Below, one piece after another: positions 23,145-36,331 of a DNA stretch of 64,000 bases. The DNA is from Drechslerella dactyloides (lineage: Eukaryota > Ascomycota > Orbiliomycetes > Orbiliales > Orbiliaceae). Within the stretch, counting starts at the first letter, position 1. Each line of letters begins with the position of its first letter. The notes beneath the pieces were generated by a model. It had not been told where the DNA came from. It made no database searches and saw only the letters and a program-made list of their open reading frames with translations. The stretch spans positions 3,844,001-3,908,000 of the forward strand of contig JAGTWJ010000001.1 of the NCBI GenBank assembly GCA_020064725.1, given 5' to 3'. The position numbers and the translations under genes are program-made.

Positions 23145-23715
23145 GTTGCCCTTCGAGTGCTCGAGTGAAATGGTATGATGTTGAGCGATAGAGTTGTGAT
23201 GGTGAAATATGTAGGTGAATGAAATTAAAATATCCAAGAGCCGGTAGCCTGTTCAGATGGTTGCATGTAGCGACGCATGAAGGTAGCTTAGAGCGCTATC
23301 TACAGCGCCTGGCATAGAGGCTAGAGCGCTATGACAGCGGTCTACATAACAGTTTAGCGGTGAAAGTATTTGAAAATATCTAGCCAAAGGGCCCGTTGTA
23401 TTATAAAAATGCGTATGCCTCTCCCCATGCATGATTATCTTACACGCTAATGTATGTGTGTATCTGCCCCGCCCAATGCATGTCCTGAGTGTTTAAAGAA
23501 ATGACTTAGAAAAGAAGCTTGTAGCAACAGGCGAAGGATCGCTCCCATGAATGTAAACCATCCCGTGCATGCAAAATTGAGACGTCCCGACCTGAAAGCA
23601 GTGTTCGCATCATGTAGTAACAGGTAGCACTCCATCTTCCGTATATGCCAATCGATTCTAATCTAGTATAACCAGAAGCCCCGCATGCTTGACACTAGGT
23701 TAGGTACATCGACTA
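23145..23715. other. Intergenic between two minus-strand genes
   Basis: Promoter side of the zinc-finger gene and 3' side of VIP1. It contains a local duplication of the word TAGAGCGCTAT (about 23288 and 23321). No gene seen. Confidence 0.45.
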
Positions 23716-26700
23716 CTAATCCTCTTCCGCAAGATTGATAGGTATGAACCGCTTCGGCAATTGAACACTATCGCCATCGAGACACGTTAGTACGTCTGTC
23801 ATCACGCACGAAATCAAGCCACGGAAAGATACGTACCGGTCAAACTTCTCCTTAAACCGCGCCAGCAGCTCCTTCCAATCATGATGTCCGATCAAGTTCC
23901 GACGCGGCGTGACGCCGATACAATGCTTCGCGTCAAGCTGCATGTCCAGCGGATCGTTACTGTGACAGCCCGGCGAGATGCTGATACGGATAGAGTAGCT
24001 CGAGGTGCTCGGGTCGCAGGGCGTCGCGCCGGGTACGTTCTTGTTCTCCGACTCGTACAGCTCGAAGCAGATCTGTGTAAGGTAGTCGAGTTCGGGGATC
24101 GCGTTGCGCTCCATCTTGGTCTTGATCCCGGACTCCATGATGCAGTTGAGCAGCGTGTACACATGGGATTCTACGCGTGTAACTTATTAGCAAGTTGATT
24201 CAGGCCGGCGTACCATTGTGTGAACAAACCTTTGGTGAAGTAGAAGAACGACTTGGCCGTCTCACTCGCCTGCACGTCCTCCAGATCCTTCACAATCTGC
24301 TTGAGCAGTGGCAGCGAAGTCAACAGCCCAATTTCGAGTTTCTCATTATCATCAATACCGTATTCCTGCGGAGAGACGAAATCAAAGAGCACCTTGGCCA
24401 GCCGATACAGCTCGCGAAGCTTGGTGAGGCGAAAGTCGTCCTTGATACCAGCTCGGAACTTGTCTGGCTTCGAAGCACCATCCACACTGTCGTCAAAAGT
24501 GGGCCGCCGTTCCGCACTGGTGCCTCTACGGCTATTCCGTCTTCTTCCCAACCTATGCGTGCGAAGGATACCCGATCCTGCACTTTTACCGTCGTCTGTA
24601 GCCTCAGTGGCATGTTCGGAGGGCACTGCCGATGGTCCAACAACCGAGCCGGTGGTGCTGGCACTCGTATCGATGATGCCCTCGTCCTCCATAATCTCAG
24701 ATGAAGGTGTGAACATCGCTTCGAGGAACTGTCGGTTGTGCAGTGCATCGAACTTCATCGTGTCGTAAAGCTCAGATATCTTGCTCGGGTCGGGCTCCTT
24801 CCCCTTTGTTTCACAAAACTCGACAAAGAGCTTCTCCCACCGTTCACGGAATAGGGCTGGGTCTTCACCGCAGCACCATCGGCTCTGGATCGCGTTCGTG
24901 GCGTTGGCTTGAGAAAGGGCACTAGCCATGGCGCTACCGGAAGCCCCGCCAACTGATCCTGTGGTACTATTCTTATGGTGATGGTGGTGGTGGTGGTGGT
25001 GATGAATATGATGGCCATGGCCGTGATGACTGTGTGTCGAGTTGTGTGTCGACGGCGCCGGCTTTGCGACATCACTGTCTGGCGTATCGCCGAAGTACTT
25101 GTTGTAGTTATATTTCATAACCTTTTGGTGGAACTTCATGAGCTCAACCACATTTTGCATGACGACCGACGGCTCGGGAAAATTCTCCCTCGGCCACGCA
25201 AACTGCGCTGGCGCTTGAGCACCTTGCCTAAGCAGCGTCTTAAGCTTCTTCTTGACCTTGTCCATCTCGTCCTTTGCGGCATTGCTGTCGTCAAGGAGGT
25301 CCTTTCGGACAACTATTCTGCCGGGAGCAACCTCTTTCACATCGAGGAAGTTGGCAGTCCAGATATGAGCGCTTGTCGAGACTCTCCGCTCCGATGATGT
25401 GAATATGGTAACGTCGTTCAGGACTTCCCTGTTCATCAGCAACAGGTCCTTCCTCATATTCTCGCCGAGATCTTGAGACTGATATCGGGCCGAATGCGTT
25501 GGCTCGCCACCCCATTTTATGATCAGCTGAAGTTTATCGACGACGTAATCTTCGTTGATAGCGACAGGTGACAAGTCTCTCGAAGACTTGACGGACATAT
25601 CAGTGGGTATTAGATTCTCGCGGCCATCGTGGGCTGTATCAGGGATGAAAGACCCCACCTGGGTCCCTGCGGCTGCATCTAGCGATGCTTTCTCCTTCAG
25701 CTTGACGCTGCTCTTCTTCTTCAGTCCTTGCGGCTTGATCTGCACTTTCGTGCCAGGGTATGCCATTTTCCGCTGCAGCGCGTTCCTGAGCAGGCGGACC
25801 TTCTCTTTGTCTTCAATGCCCTCCTTCAGCGCTAGCTCCGTTGCCTGTAAGACTTGTTCCAAGCCTTCCTCGACAAGGATGACCTCGTCTTTATGCCCTT
25901 TGAGCAGATCGACGAAAGGCTTCGTGTGGAAGCTGAACTTGAACTTCTGTTTCGGTGTCCTGTCCGCGTGCCTCAAGACAGCGACCATACCTTTCAGCTT
26001 CCAGGTGTGTTTTGGGGCCGCAGGCACGGCAGCTTCGCCCAACGGAAGTGCGGAATCTGTATTGACACGAATGGATCCTGATGCATGAGGGATAGGAACA
26101 GGGGCTGAGATGGGCAGCGCCCCACCTGTTGACGCTGATGGTGGAGGGAACGTGGAAGCGCCAGGCGGAGGGGTTCCAGGTCCGGGACTCGGCGGCTCTC
26201 TATCCTTCGAGGAGGTCCGGTCCATACTAAGGCGGGACGTCGAAGGACTCCGATGCAAGAGCTGGTTCAGAGAGTTTCCGATGGACTGCTTCGTGGCGCT
26301 GAATCTGTTCATGCGTGATTGCGATGCGCTGCGATCCAGAGAAGCCTGAGCACCGCCGCTGTTAGACCTGGCCCTGCCAGTGCTTCCTGCGGCGCGTCTC
26401 TCCTTGGCATCTATCAGAATAGTCCTCAATTTTGCAGCGCATTTGTCATAATATTCGTTATTATCCTTGACAAAGCTCCAGCCGTTGACGTCGATGACAA
26501 AGCTCTTGCCGCCCACACGGAGCAAGTCGAATCCGCATACGTTCTGCCCGAACGCCTTGACAATCTTTGTCGCTATAGAGGTCTCGACTGGTGTCAGGGT
26601 TGTCACGAATCTGATCTCTTTTCCATTCGTATTGCGACGGACGAGACCGTCGACAACGGGCGACTTTCTAGTCTCAGCATGGCAGAATTCAGTCCCCACG

Positions 26701-29262
26701 GTGTACCCTTTGACGTCTTCAGAGTTATCGACAACCATGAATTGTTCGTAGATGTACGAGCCAGAAGTCCGAGGTTGCGTGAGATTCGGGTCATATTCTG
26801 ACGACTTGTTGCCAACCTTGCGGAAAAGCTTCCTACCACCACCTCCTTGTGCTTTGGAATAGTAAACCCGGACGTTGTGGTCTTCGCCGTTCACGGGTTT
26901 CTCGACGAACGGCTTTTTTAGAGTGACACCATCCACACTGAGAGTATCCTCATCGAGGAGTTCTACGGTCGAGGGGGGTTTCCAGGCAGGATCACCAGAT
27001 GGGGGTAGCTTCAGACCGGTGTGTTCTAGCAGTGCAGCAGCGGCATCGGGAGATAAGTGCGGGCCGCCATCTCGGGATATTTCGAGTCGCTTAGGTGTTG
27101 GGACCTTGATAGAATCCAGGATACGCAATACGAGTCGGCGGTCCCAGAGGACTTTCTGCATAGGCAGCGAGTTGATGCAGAAAGGCTTGCGGAGGGCAAC
27201 ATAACGAATAGCCTTGTCTAGCGGGAATCCCGAAGAAAAGAACGATATGAGGAAATCACTATATGAAAAAGACGTTAGCAAGAACGAGAAATTACAACAA
27301 AGCCTCCTCGGCGAGCTCCAAGAGAAGCTCTTGTGTTGAGGCGATGGCGTATTGATCAATCGGGCAATCGCACTCGGAGAGAGCCGAAGCAAATGGACGA
27401 ATGAGATGCGGCGGGCGGGGAAGCCTACCATGTCGGCCAGTTCTCCACGTCTGGTGACACAGCCCCAAATGTCAGTGTATCATGTTCAAGAGGCGGATTC
27501 GCGAAGCTCGTTTCTTGTTTCTTTGGTATTCTGGTCTCGACTTACCTTCATCCAAGATCACTTTGTCTCCGAAAATCACGATCTCAAACTCGCTATTCAC
27601 CATCAATCGGTTCAGGATGTGGCGACACGGCTTCGACCGGGCTTTGATATCCAAAGCACACACTCCAATCCTCCCAACCTTGGGCTCGGAAGGCGCTGAC
27701 GATGTGGTCGATATCGACGGCCGTCGTCTATGTGTGTTGGTACGCCCATCGTCGCTACGAGACGGAGAAGCAGTAGCAGGGGTGCTCCGACCGGATGTAG
27801 CATTCACTTGCGACAGGTTCTGCCCGAGATGCTGTTGCGAGGCAACCGGGGGGTTTGAATGGGTAGAGCCGGGCATGTGCTTGGTCGGCGGATGAAGAGT
27901 ATCGGTCGGCGCATTTTCCGGCGATGATGGGATCGGCGATAGGCCGTTGGCAGGAGCATAGGTCGAGGCCGGCATTATGGCGGGCTGTTGGATGAAACCT
28001 CCAGTGGAGAGGGTGACACCGTGGGCATCCGCATTTTTGTGGTCCGTTGTATGCAAGAACTGGTCGCCCTGCGTTTTATAGGACTGTGGTCCCGAAGCGG
28101 TAGCTGCAGGAGTGCCGACACCTGGCGAATGCGTGAAATGGGAGGCCGAAGTGTTCGTGCTGGAGTGCGAAGCCGTCCGTTCGAGGGCCGACGAAAATAC
28201 AGGCGCTTCGTCATGCTCGAGGACGTCTGGCTGGGGAGCCGCCATTGGCTCCGACGTTGGGCCGCCAAAGGAAGCCGAGGAATTCGACCGGCGACGCCTG
28301 CTGAAGGATAAGCTGGAACGGCGTTTGCCAGAAGGCGACGTCGGCAAAAACGCTGCAGTGGTCGACGCAATCAGGTCCTTGAGGAAGCCCGAGGCGGTAG
28401 AGTGATAGGACGACTGTCGGGACGAAGGTTGCGGCTTGGGCCTACCCGAGACTGAGTTTTTCCGCGCTGGAATCGGCTGGGCTGGCGTGCTAGCAGTGGC
28501 GGTTATAGCGGTCGGTGAAGTGGAATACCGAGAGGAAGCAGTGCTGGAGAGAGAAGACGCCAATGGAGGATCGTGTCTCTGATTTTTGTCAGAGGAGGAC
28601 GGGCCCGTGTAAGTCGGACTATAATTCTCTTTACCCGTCGCGATAGGGCGGCCGTTCACGTCGTCGACAGCGGCAGCGCCGTTGGTGGTGGAAGAGGTGA
28701 CAACGCTGCCAGGCTGGTGCGACTGCGTTGGAGCTGCACCTGCAAAGTCGACACCCGCGCTAGCAACAGTAGGTCGGACAACAGCGACACCAACAGCAGG
28801 CTCACCACTAGCAGCAGGCAGGGAAATCGTGAGAGCACGGGGAGGCAAACCGGTCAATGGAGCAGGAGAAGAGCAGGCGGTGGATTGAAGCTCCTGGCTG
28901 CTGTTGCTGTTGTCGCTGCTGCTGCTGCTGCCGGTGTCTTTCTTTCCACTGCTTGCAAGACAAGCGCCGTCGACACCGTTCACTTTGGCCTGTTTCTGCT
29001 GCTGGCCACCACCGCCGCTATTTCTTCTCAGCCTGTGAGATAAGGAAGGCCTCGAGGAGATATTAGCACCCGACAATGAAGTATCGGGGCCAGGGTTGCC
29101 ATTGGTGTCCCCATTGGTGTCGGGCACGCTCATGTTGCCATTGCTGCACGAGGTGCTTAGCAGCTCTGTTTCCGGTATCGACCGTAGCTTTGCAGCAGCG
29201 GCTTCGCCCCCAGCACCAGTGCCGCTGAGGACGGCCGACGGATGCGAGGGTGGTGTGGGCAT
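23716..29262 (-). CDS. VIP1: Inositol hexakisphosphate / diphosphoinositol-pentakisphosphate kinase Vip1
   Basis: Bifunctional enzyme that makes 1-pyrophosphates (1-InsP7/InsP8) with an ATP-grasp kinase and removes them with a histidine-phosphatase domain. It links phosphate, cell-cycle and polarity control (S. pombe Asp1). Exons: 29262-27546, 27450-27429 (22 nt), 27258-24230, 24170-23837, 23767-23716; 1717 aa. About the first 530 residues are Ser/Thr/Pro/Ala-rich and disordered. The kinase starts at KVGRIGVCALDIKARSKP, followed by VILDEDVENWPTCDFLISFF across two junctions, FVEKPVNGEDHNV and FVIDVNGWSFVK. The phosphatase motif VLRHADRTPKQKFK is at about residue 1009. A run of ten His (about 25010-24981) lies in a loop of the phosphatase half. 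The ORF opens at TTG 29277, but the first ATG is 29262. Longer than yeast Vip1 because of the N-terminal extension. Confidence 0.92.
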
Positions 29263-32199
29263 GCCGCCAAGTTTCAAGCCGCGTGCTTTCTAATGATCAA
29301 AGAAAAATAAAAATAAAATGTCTTGCTAGTGTCACAGTCCGTCAGTCTTAGGTAATGAATGCTCCCTGACTTTGATCGGACAGCCTTTTGCTCGGGTTGC
29401 GGGAGGTAGGGATCAGTTGCAGCCCCTGTCAATTGGTGGACACCGTCGGTCGGTTTGTCGTGTGAGTGTTATCCGATTATGCGTCGAAGCCGGGTCCGGC
29501 TAGCGAAGGTCGAAAGGCGAGCTGAACGATGTATCCGCTGGTCTGCTGGTACAGAACTTTCGAGATTGGACGAGGGTGCCGCAGACTGCAGAACCAACCC
29601 GGTGCTATACAATAGTGGAGCTCAAGGGTCCTGTCATGTATGTACCAGGGCAGGCCTGGTTGAATCAATTCATGCGAAGAATAGAAAGCCTGCAGCAGTC
29701 GAGAGAACGAGGCTTCGTATGGTCCGTCGCGAAAAAGAGTCGGCCGGCCAGCTCAGTGATCGTAGAAATAGCTTGAGCAAAGGCACTAGGATTTGGAACT
29801 AAAATAACAATGACGAATAGCGATATAAGAGGGATAGTTAGTACGGCTGTAGCCCTCCCTTTTCCTTGGTTATTTTCGTGTTATGCGCCTTCTCTCTTCA
29901 GGTTGTTGCTGGATGATATGATCCTGAGTCCTCGTGGATCGAATCTTGCCGCTCGTCTCTCTTTGTCTTTCCAGCTTTCCTGTTTGAGCGTAGTCCAGCA
30001 GACCGGACGCAGGCGAGTTATTTGATCGGATGGAACCAAGCGGCCAAATCCTGGTGGGTTTTGAGCTGATGGTACAGTACGGGAGGAGATCCACCACAGT
30101 GCAGTGCCAGGACCGGACTGATCACGAAGAGGTGGTGTCGAAGTGATCAAGTGGGGGGGGCCGTTTCGGGGCAGTGAGCGTAGCAGTCGAGCTGCTAGAG
30201 TCTAATTCACCTCAGCATGTGCACTGCTCGTGTCGCCGTTATTCCGAAGGCATATCGGAATCATCTATTACTACCTTTTAAACCTTACGCATGCTCGAAG
30301 CTTTAGTTCCGAGACTGTTTGTAGACGGCAGTCTTGGCCTTCACAAAGCCGTGTGTGTTTTATATGCGTAGCTCTAGTAGTAGCTCCTAGTAGCTGCTGG
30401 TTTTGACTGGACCTGCTGTCTTAGCTTTGTCAACCACGGGAGAGTTTAACGTCCGCTGGAGCGTCCAAGATACGTACCCCAAACGGTGAAGAGGATGCGG
30501 CCGTCGACGCCAGACTCAACTCGCTGTGCCGTGCCAGCCGTGGCCGAATGCTCCGTGTGAATCTTGCCTGCTGTCAGATTGAGTCGACGACACGTCGTTC
30601 CGGGTGGTCAGGTCATGCGTAACGCTGCATGCGGTGTGATAAGTGAACAAGGAACCGTGATGCGATGCGGAGTGCGAAGGGCGAGGGCGGGTGCAGCGGC
30701 GGGTGGTTGCACAGCAGCAACCGCTCAGGCTGAAGCTGTCCGGAGAGCCGGGTGGATGAGGCAAGAGCTCGTCCGACAGTCGACAGCTGGGTTGCAAGTT
30801 GGCGATATCGATATAAGAAGCCCGACGGCGAAGACACGAATTGGCGACGGAGGGACAGTGAGCAGGCGGTATATATATCCACACGCAGGCGTCGTCCAGC
30901 CGGCCATTCATGGTCCAGCGCTGCGTATATATCCCCAATGCACGTTTAAGTGGCTGATGGTATTAACAGCAGCAGCGTCTTTGGCCAGGCAGCCAGCAGC
31001 CAGCAAAACTCGAGTCGGATCTCCAGGCATCTCGCCTAATCGCTCGGACTGGCCCAAGCTGTCTCCCCTTCCATCCAACCATCATCCAGCCCGGTCCACC
31101 CCGCGGGGGACTACTACTGTTTCTTGCTCACTTTTCGTCCAAAGCTGTCGAGCGCAGACAGAACGAGTCCAGGTGCATGCGCCCGAGTCCTGCTGCAGTT
31201 AGAGGCGGCTGGCCAGCGGTGCACACCGATAGGCCAGCTGTTTGGTACCTATCTGTACGCCGTAATCCTGCAACAGGTCATCTGAAGACTTGTCAGCGGC
31301 GAAAGCAGGAAAGCCATTTCATCATCACTGCACTGCCGGCGAGCGCTGTTGGACCGGCTTTCGCGGTCCCGGCATCAATGCACGTCGTCTAGGACAGCCG
31401 TGCGAGTCCACATTACCAAGTGCCAATTGCATGGCTCTGCACCTCGATATAGGAACACACCGGACATATTTATTATAAGTGCCGTCCATCACGCATGTAT
31501 GCACAGTATACAGTACATTACGTTACAGGTGTGTGTGCATCAGCCGAAAGGCTCGGAGGGGCGACGTACAGACGTGCGTTCGAAAGGCGCACACGACAAG
31601 CTTCCCATTAGGGGATGCGAAGCCAGACAGGAAACAATTACGAATGGGCAGAGCGACAATTCCCTCAAGCATTTCCTGTCCCGGACACGCACAGGAGTGG
31701 GTTATACTATCGGGGCGGCCATGGACACGTAGCCAGGCCGCCCGTTTCAATTCAACGGGCGAAGGACAGCTTGCAGGAATGCTCAAGGAACCCGAAGGCG
31801 GTTCGGCGGACTATCACCATCATCATCATCGATCGTGTGCATATCGGCAACAGCGGACGCCCAATCTGGTTGCATCCAGCTGGGCGCGACTGCCGAATTT
31901 CGAGCTTGTCGAGCCGTTGAGCACGGCCCATTTGCATTCCTCCATGCGGGCTGACTAGACGGCCATGCCCCTGGCAGTTTTGTTGAGCTAGGCCCCCGCT
32001 ATCGCCGACCGTTGTCGGAGTTAACGCTCCCGTGACCGAAACCTCGTTTGTCCGCCGCCCAACGCGCGACTCTCTCGCAGGCATTCGCGCTGGTTCTGCG
32101 ACGACAGAAATTTCTACTACTGCAGCATCCGACCCCAGCGATGACCTCCATCCCGATGGTCGCGCAAATCAGGTAGCATCAAGTTCAATCTCCGCCAAC
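29263..32199. other. Divergent intergenic region, VIP1 to UTP21
   Basis: About 2.9 kb with overlapping ORFs on both strands (for example 30516-30938 on the minus strand) but no motif or splice support. It contains a CAT/CAC repeat near 31815-31830. Probably two promoters and long leaders. Confidence 0.45.
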
Positions 32200-35100
32200 A
32201 TGGGCCCCGACGTCGCCGACCCGCCGGCCAAACGAGCACGGCTGGACGTCGCGAAATCCGGCCCCGTACCATCACCATCATCCAAGTCGCAATCCAGAAT
32301 CTTCGCACCATTCAGAGTATGTTGCATTGAATTCCACTTATGCTTCAATATAAAGATCCTGCCAAGATCATAAAGATTAACTTGTTCATTCGATCATCTA
32401 CTATAGTCCCTCGGCCATGTTACTACCTCCACTCCGTTCGCCCTGCTGCAGCACTCCGCGACCTTTCAGCTGTCGACATCCACCGGTCACTCAGTGTCCA
32501 CCTACGACATCCGCAGACTAAATCTCCTCTTCGTCACGAGCCCACGGACACCCTCCGAGATCACTTCGATACACGCCCGCGGCAAGGAGCTATACGTCGG
32601 TTTCCGGACGGGGATATGGATCTTCGAGCGAGGCAAGAAGACGGGCGAGATGCAGATGGACGATGTGGCGGCGGGCAGGACTGGAATCAAGGACATCTTT
32701 GGCTTCGGCGACTGGCTGGTCGGCATCATTGGCCCGAAGAGCGTGGGTGTCTGGAAGATTGGCTCCAGAGGTGCGTTCGCCGCTATATACTACGTCTTGC
32801 TGAACCTAGACTGACCGATTGCGAAGAACTCTACACAACCATCGAGTTATTTGGTGACGCCGATATCGTCAACATTGTTCATCCGCCCACCTTCTTGAAC
32901 AAAATATGCATTGGCACCTCTGACGGTGGCGTGGAGATCTGGAACATCAGAAGCGGGTTCGTAGACTGTCCCTTATATAATTTCTTTCTTCGAAAATCGC
33001 TGATAGCAGCTGCAGCAAACTGGTCTACTCGATCCTCCCACCGAAGACCCCGAATAACGTCGAGATCGGATACCTCACGTCCCTGTCACTCTCGACGCAC
33101 CACTCAGTCATAGCTATGGGCTTCTCTTCCGGAATAATCAACATCCACAACGTCCAAACCGACACTTCGCTCTTCCAACTCTCCTCCTCAACGCCGGTCA
33201 CCTCCCTCTCCTTCCGCTCAGATCTCGTCCCACCGCCGCTAAAATCATCCAATGAACCTCCATCCTTGTCCGATATGCTCGCCTCAGCCTCTTCGAACGG
33301 CAACATAACCCTCTGGTCTCTCAAGACCCGCAAGGCCGTGGGCATCATGCGCGGGGTCCACTCCGCTACCACCGGTGGTGTCACACAGGCGACGTTTCTA
33401 CCAGGCCAAAACGTCCTCGTAACATCTGGTGGTGACAACGCGATCAAACTGTGGGTGTTCGATACGCCCGGTTCCATACTGCCTCGGATTCTCAGGCAGC
33501 GAGGCGGCCACGCGATGGCACCGAGCACGATCTTGTTCCACCCGAACACTCACTTCATTCTATCCGCGTCGCTGGACCACTCGCTATGGGGCTTCTCGCT
33601 ACGCTCGGATGCTCAGTCAACAGAGCTATCGCAGGGCAACGTGGAGAGCACCATGAACAAGCTGAAAAAAGCGGGCATGACCGACCGAATTTCGGATGTC
33701 TCGCTGTTGAAGGGCGCGGTCATAACCTGCATTGCCGTCGAGGGCAACCGGGACGGCGCCGGCGCAGAGTGGGGCTCCAACGAACTCGGCTGGGAAGGCG
33801 TGATTACAGGAGGAAGGGAAGAGGCGTTCGCGAGATCGTGGTCGTGGAGTAAGCGGAGAATCGGCCGGTGGACACTACCCACCGGTGACGGCGGCGAGGT
33901 CAAAAGCGTAGCGATCAGCCCTTGCGGGACCTTTGGTCTCGTGGGGAGTGCGAAGGGTGCAATCGACATGTACAACCTGCAAAGCGGAATTCACAGGGCC
34001 AGATTCCCAGCCCGTGCGACAAAAGCGCAGATTGCAGCACGGAAGAATGGCCAGGGCAGTCGAGCGGGCTGGAAGCATGCTGGAGCCGTCACGGGTCTTG
34101 CGGTCGACTCGGTTAACAGAGTCATGATATCCTGCGGGCTGGACGGGTTTGTCAAGTTTTGGGAATTCCAAACGGGTCTTCTGCAGCAGCAGATTTCGTT
34201 CACGGAACGGACGGCGTGCACAGCGCTGAGAATCCACCGTTCCTCCGGCTTGCTCGCGATATCATGCGACGATCTAGGTATCCGTATCGTCGACATGGAG
34301 ACAAGGAAGGTCGTCCGTGAACTCTGGGGGTGCGGTGGGCGAATCTCAGACCTCTGCTTCTCCAACGATTCGCGGTGGCTGATCGCCGCCAGCATGGACT
34401 CCGCCATCCGGGTCTGGGATCTGCCAACGGGTCACCTGATCGATGGCTTTAAAACCCAGAGCGTTGTCAACTCGATATCCTTCTCGCCGGACGGCAACTT
34501 TCTCGCGACCGCGTCCATCGACAGCGTGGGGGTTGGAATCTACACCAACAAGACGGTGTTCACGCACGTCCCCACTCGTCGGATATCCGAGGACGACATC
34601 TACCGGCTCACGGGCCCCACGTCGACGGGCGAGGGGGGCACCGGACTGGTCGAAGCTGCGTTTGCAGACGAGGTTGAGGAGGCCGATGCGGAGGGACAAT
34701 ACACGACCGTGGACCAGCTGTCCGACCAGATGCTCACGATGAGTCTACTTCCGAAAAACCGCTGGGTGAACTTACTGCACCTCGAGGCGATCAAGAGCCG
34801 GAACCGACCGAAGGACCCCATTAAAAAACCGGAGAAGGCGCCCTTCTTCCTCGGCAGCCTAGCAAGCTCGAAGGACGGCGTCGCGAAGATTGCCGGCTTC
34901 GACGACGCGAAGGACAAAGCAGCGGCTGACGACAGCTTGGATCTAAGCGTAGCAGACGCAGCCAGGCGGGCAATCGAGAAGGCCGAGCTGAGCAGAGTCA
35001 AGAGCGGCGGCAGCGTCGAGTTCGAAAGAACATTCACAAAGCTCCTGATAGCAGGTTCCGAGAGCGGCGACTGTAAGTACACACGCCATTTCCCAACAAT

Positions 35101-35560
35101 GATAACACTTCACTAATCAGTTGCAGACACACCGTTCATCGAGCACCTGAAATCCCTGCCGCCGTCCACAACGGACCTCGAAATCCGCACGCTCGACACG
35201 ACGACAGCGCCGTACTTTGAGCTCATCGCATTCGTAGAAGCGCTAACGCAACGGCTGCGCAGCCGGAAAGACTACGAGCTCGTCCTCACATGGATGCGGG
35301 TATTCCTCAAAATACACGGCGGTACAATCGCGAACGAAGAAGAGGAGCTGGCAAAGGCTGACAAGGACGAGGACGAAGACGAAGACATCGATAGCGACAG
35401 CGACGATGAGGAGATGGCAGTGTTGAGGAAGGCGCAGCAGCCGATGGTCAAGGATGCGCTGCAGGAATACCGGGAGGAAATGAAGCAGGAGGCTGGGAGG
35501 GTAGGCGAGCTGGTGGGGTATTGCAGTGGTGTTCTGGGGTTCCTGCGCAGCGGCAGGTAG
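32200..35560 (+). CDS. UTP21: U3 snoRNP protein Utp21 (WDR36), WD-repeat
   Basis: Subunit of the UTP-B module of the SSU processome, needed for 18S rRNA maturation in the nucleolus. Exons: 32200-32316, 32407-32770, 32827-32956, 33016-35072, 35127-35560; 1033 aa. Start ATG 32200 (CAACATGG). The N-terminal signature SRIFAPFRSLGHVTT is split by intron 1. Many WD-type blades follow (ITLWSLKTRKAVGIM, NAIKLWVF, FVKFWEFQTG, SAIRVWDLPTGHLIDGF), filling two propellers. The C-terminal third (LLPKNRWVNLLHLEAIKSRNRP, then FIEHLKSLPPSTTDLEIRTL) is the Utp21 domain, with an acidic patch EDEDEDIDSDSDDEE. Introns are 54-90 nt. Confidence 0.93.
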
Positions 35561-36331
35561 ACTTCCAGTGCGGGTGTATGATTACCGATGGTGTCCTGTA
35601 CGATTAGGAAGCATATAGCAGAAGATATGATGTATACTGTGCATCCAAGTTTGCGCTGTCGGTCTCAAGCGTCCATCTTGATCGATACATGCATGATGAT
35701 TTCATTCACCTGACTGAACATGATCATAAACGCCTTAACGCCCATCCCCAACTGACAAATAAGAAGGTCGGTCAGGCGTAGCATCATACTCGATACGATC
35801 GGTCCATTATAATCTTATATAATCAAGGTGAAGTTTCAAAGTCAACGGATATAGTCGTTTCCGTGCCCGCGGGTAGTACTATGGGATACGTGTTGGCGCG
35901 GTGGGTAATGGCCGTTCGCTCAATCGCGTTCCCAATCTGTCAATTTCCCGTTCCGGAAACCGTCTTACTTCGCCCGCCGCGGTACCGGCTGGTCGGCCGA
36001 TATGATATCAAGCTTACTTGCAAACGGCGATCCTATGCTGATATCGTAATCGCGTCGTGGGCGCCGTCAGCCCGAAGCGGTATGGAGAGCGGGGAAGCTG
36101 CCCTGCCATGTGTGCGATGGCTGTTCTGCGACGCATGCTGCACGGATGTGACGGCTGGCAGGCGCTGCATTGATGCATTGACGATACTGAGCTCGCGGAG
36201 CTATAAAGTTTGTGCGCGGTCAATAATTGACGGGTCACTTGTGTATTCACTTTCGCATTTGTTCGTGTACAGCTATTTTATATACTACAATCGTTGGAGT
36301 AGCACGGGTTGAAGGCTGGTACGCGGCTACG
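35561..36331. other. Intergenic, UTP21 3' side and SDR promoter
   Basis: Nothing recognised beyond short ORFs. Confidence 0.5.

Noticed and set aside
27472..29277. VIP1 start at 29277
   Set aside because: That codon is TTG; the first ATG in frame is 29262.
30516..30938. 140-codon minus-strand ORF upstream of VIP1
   Set aside because: Composition rich in Ser/His/Arg without pattern, no splice context or family resemblance.
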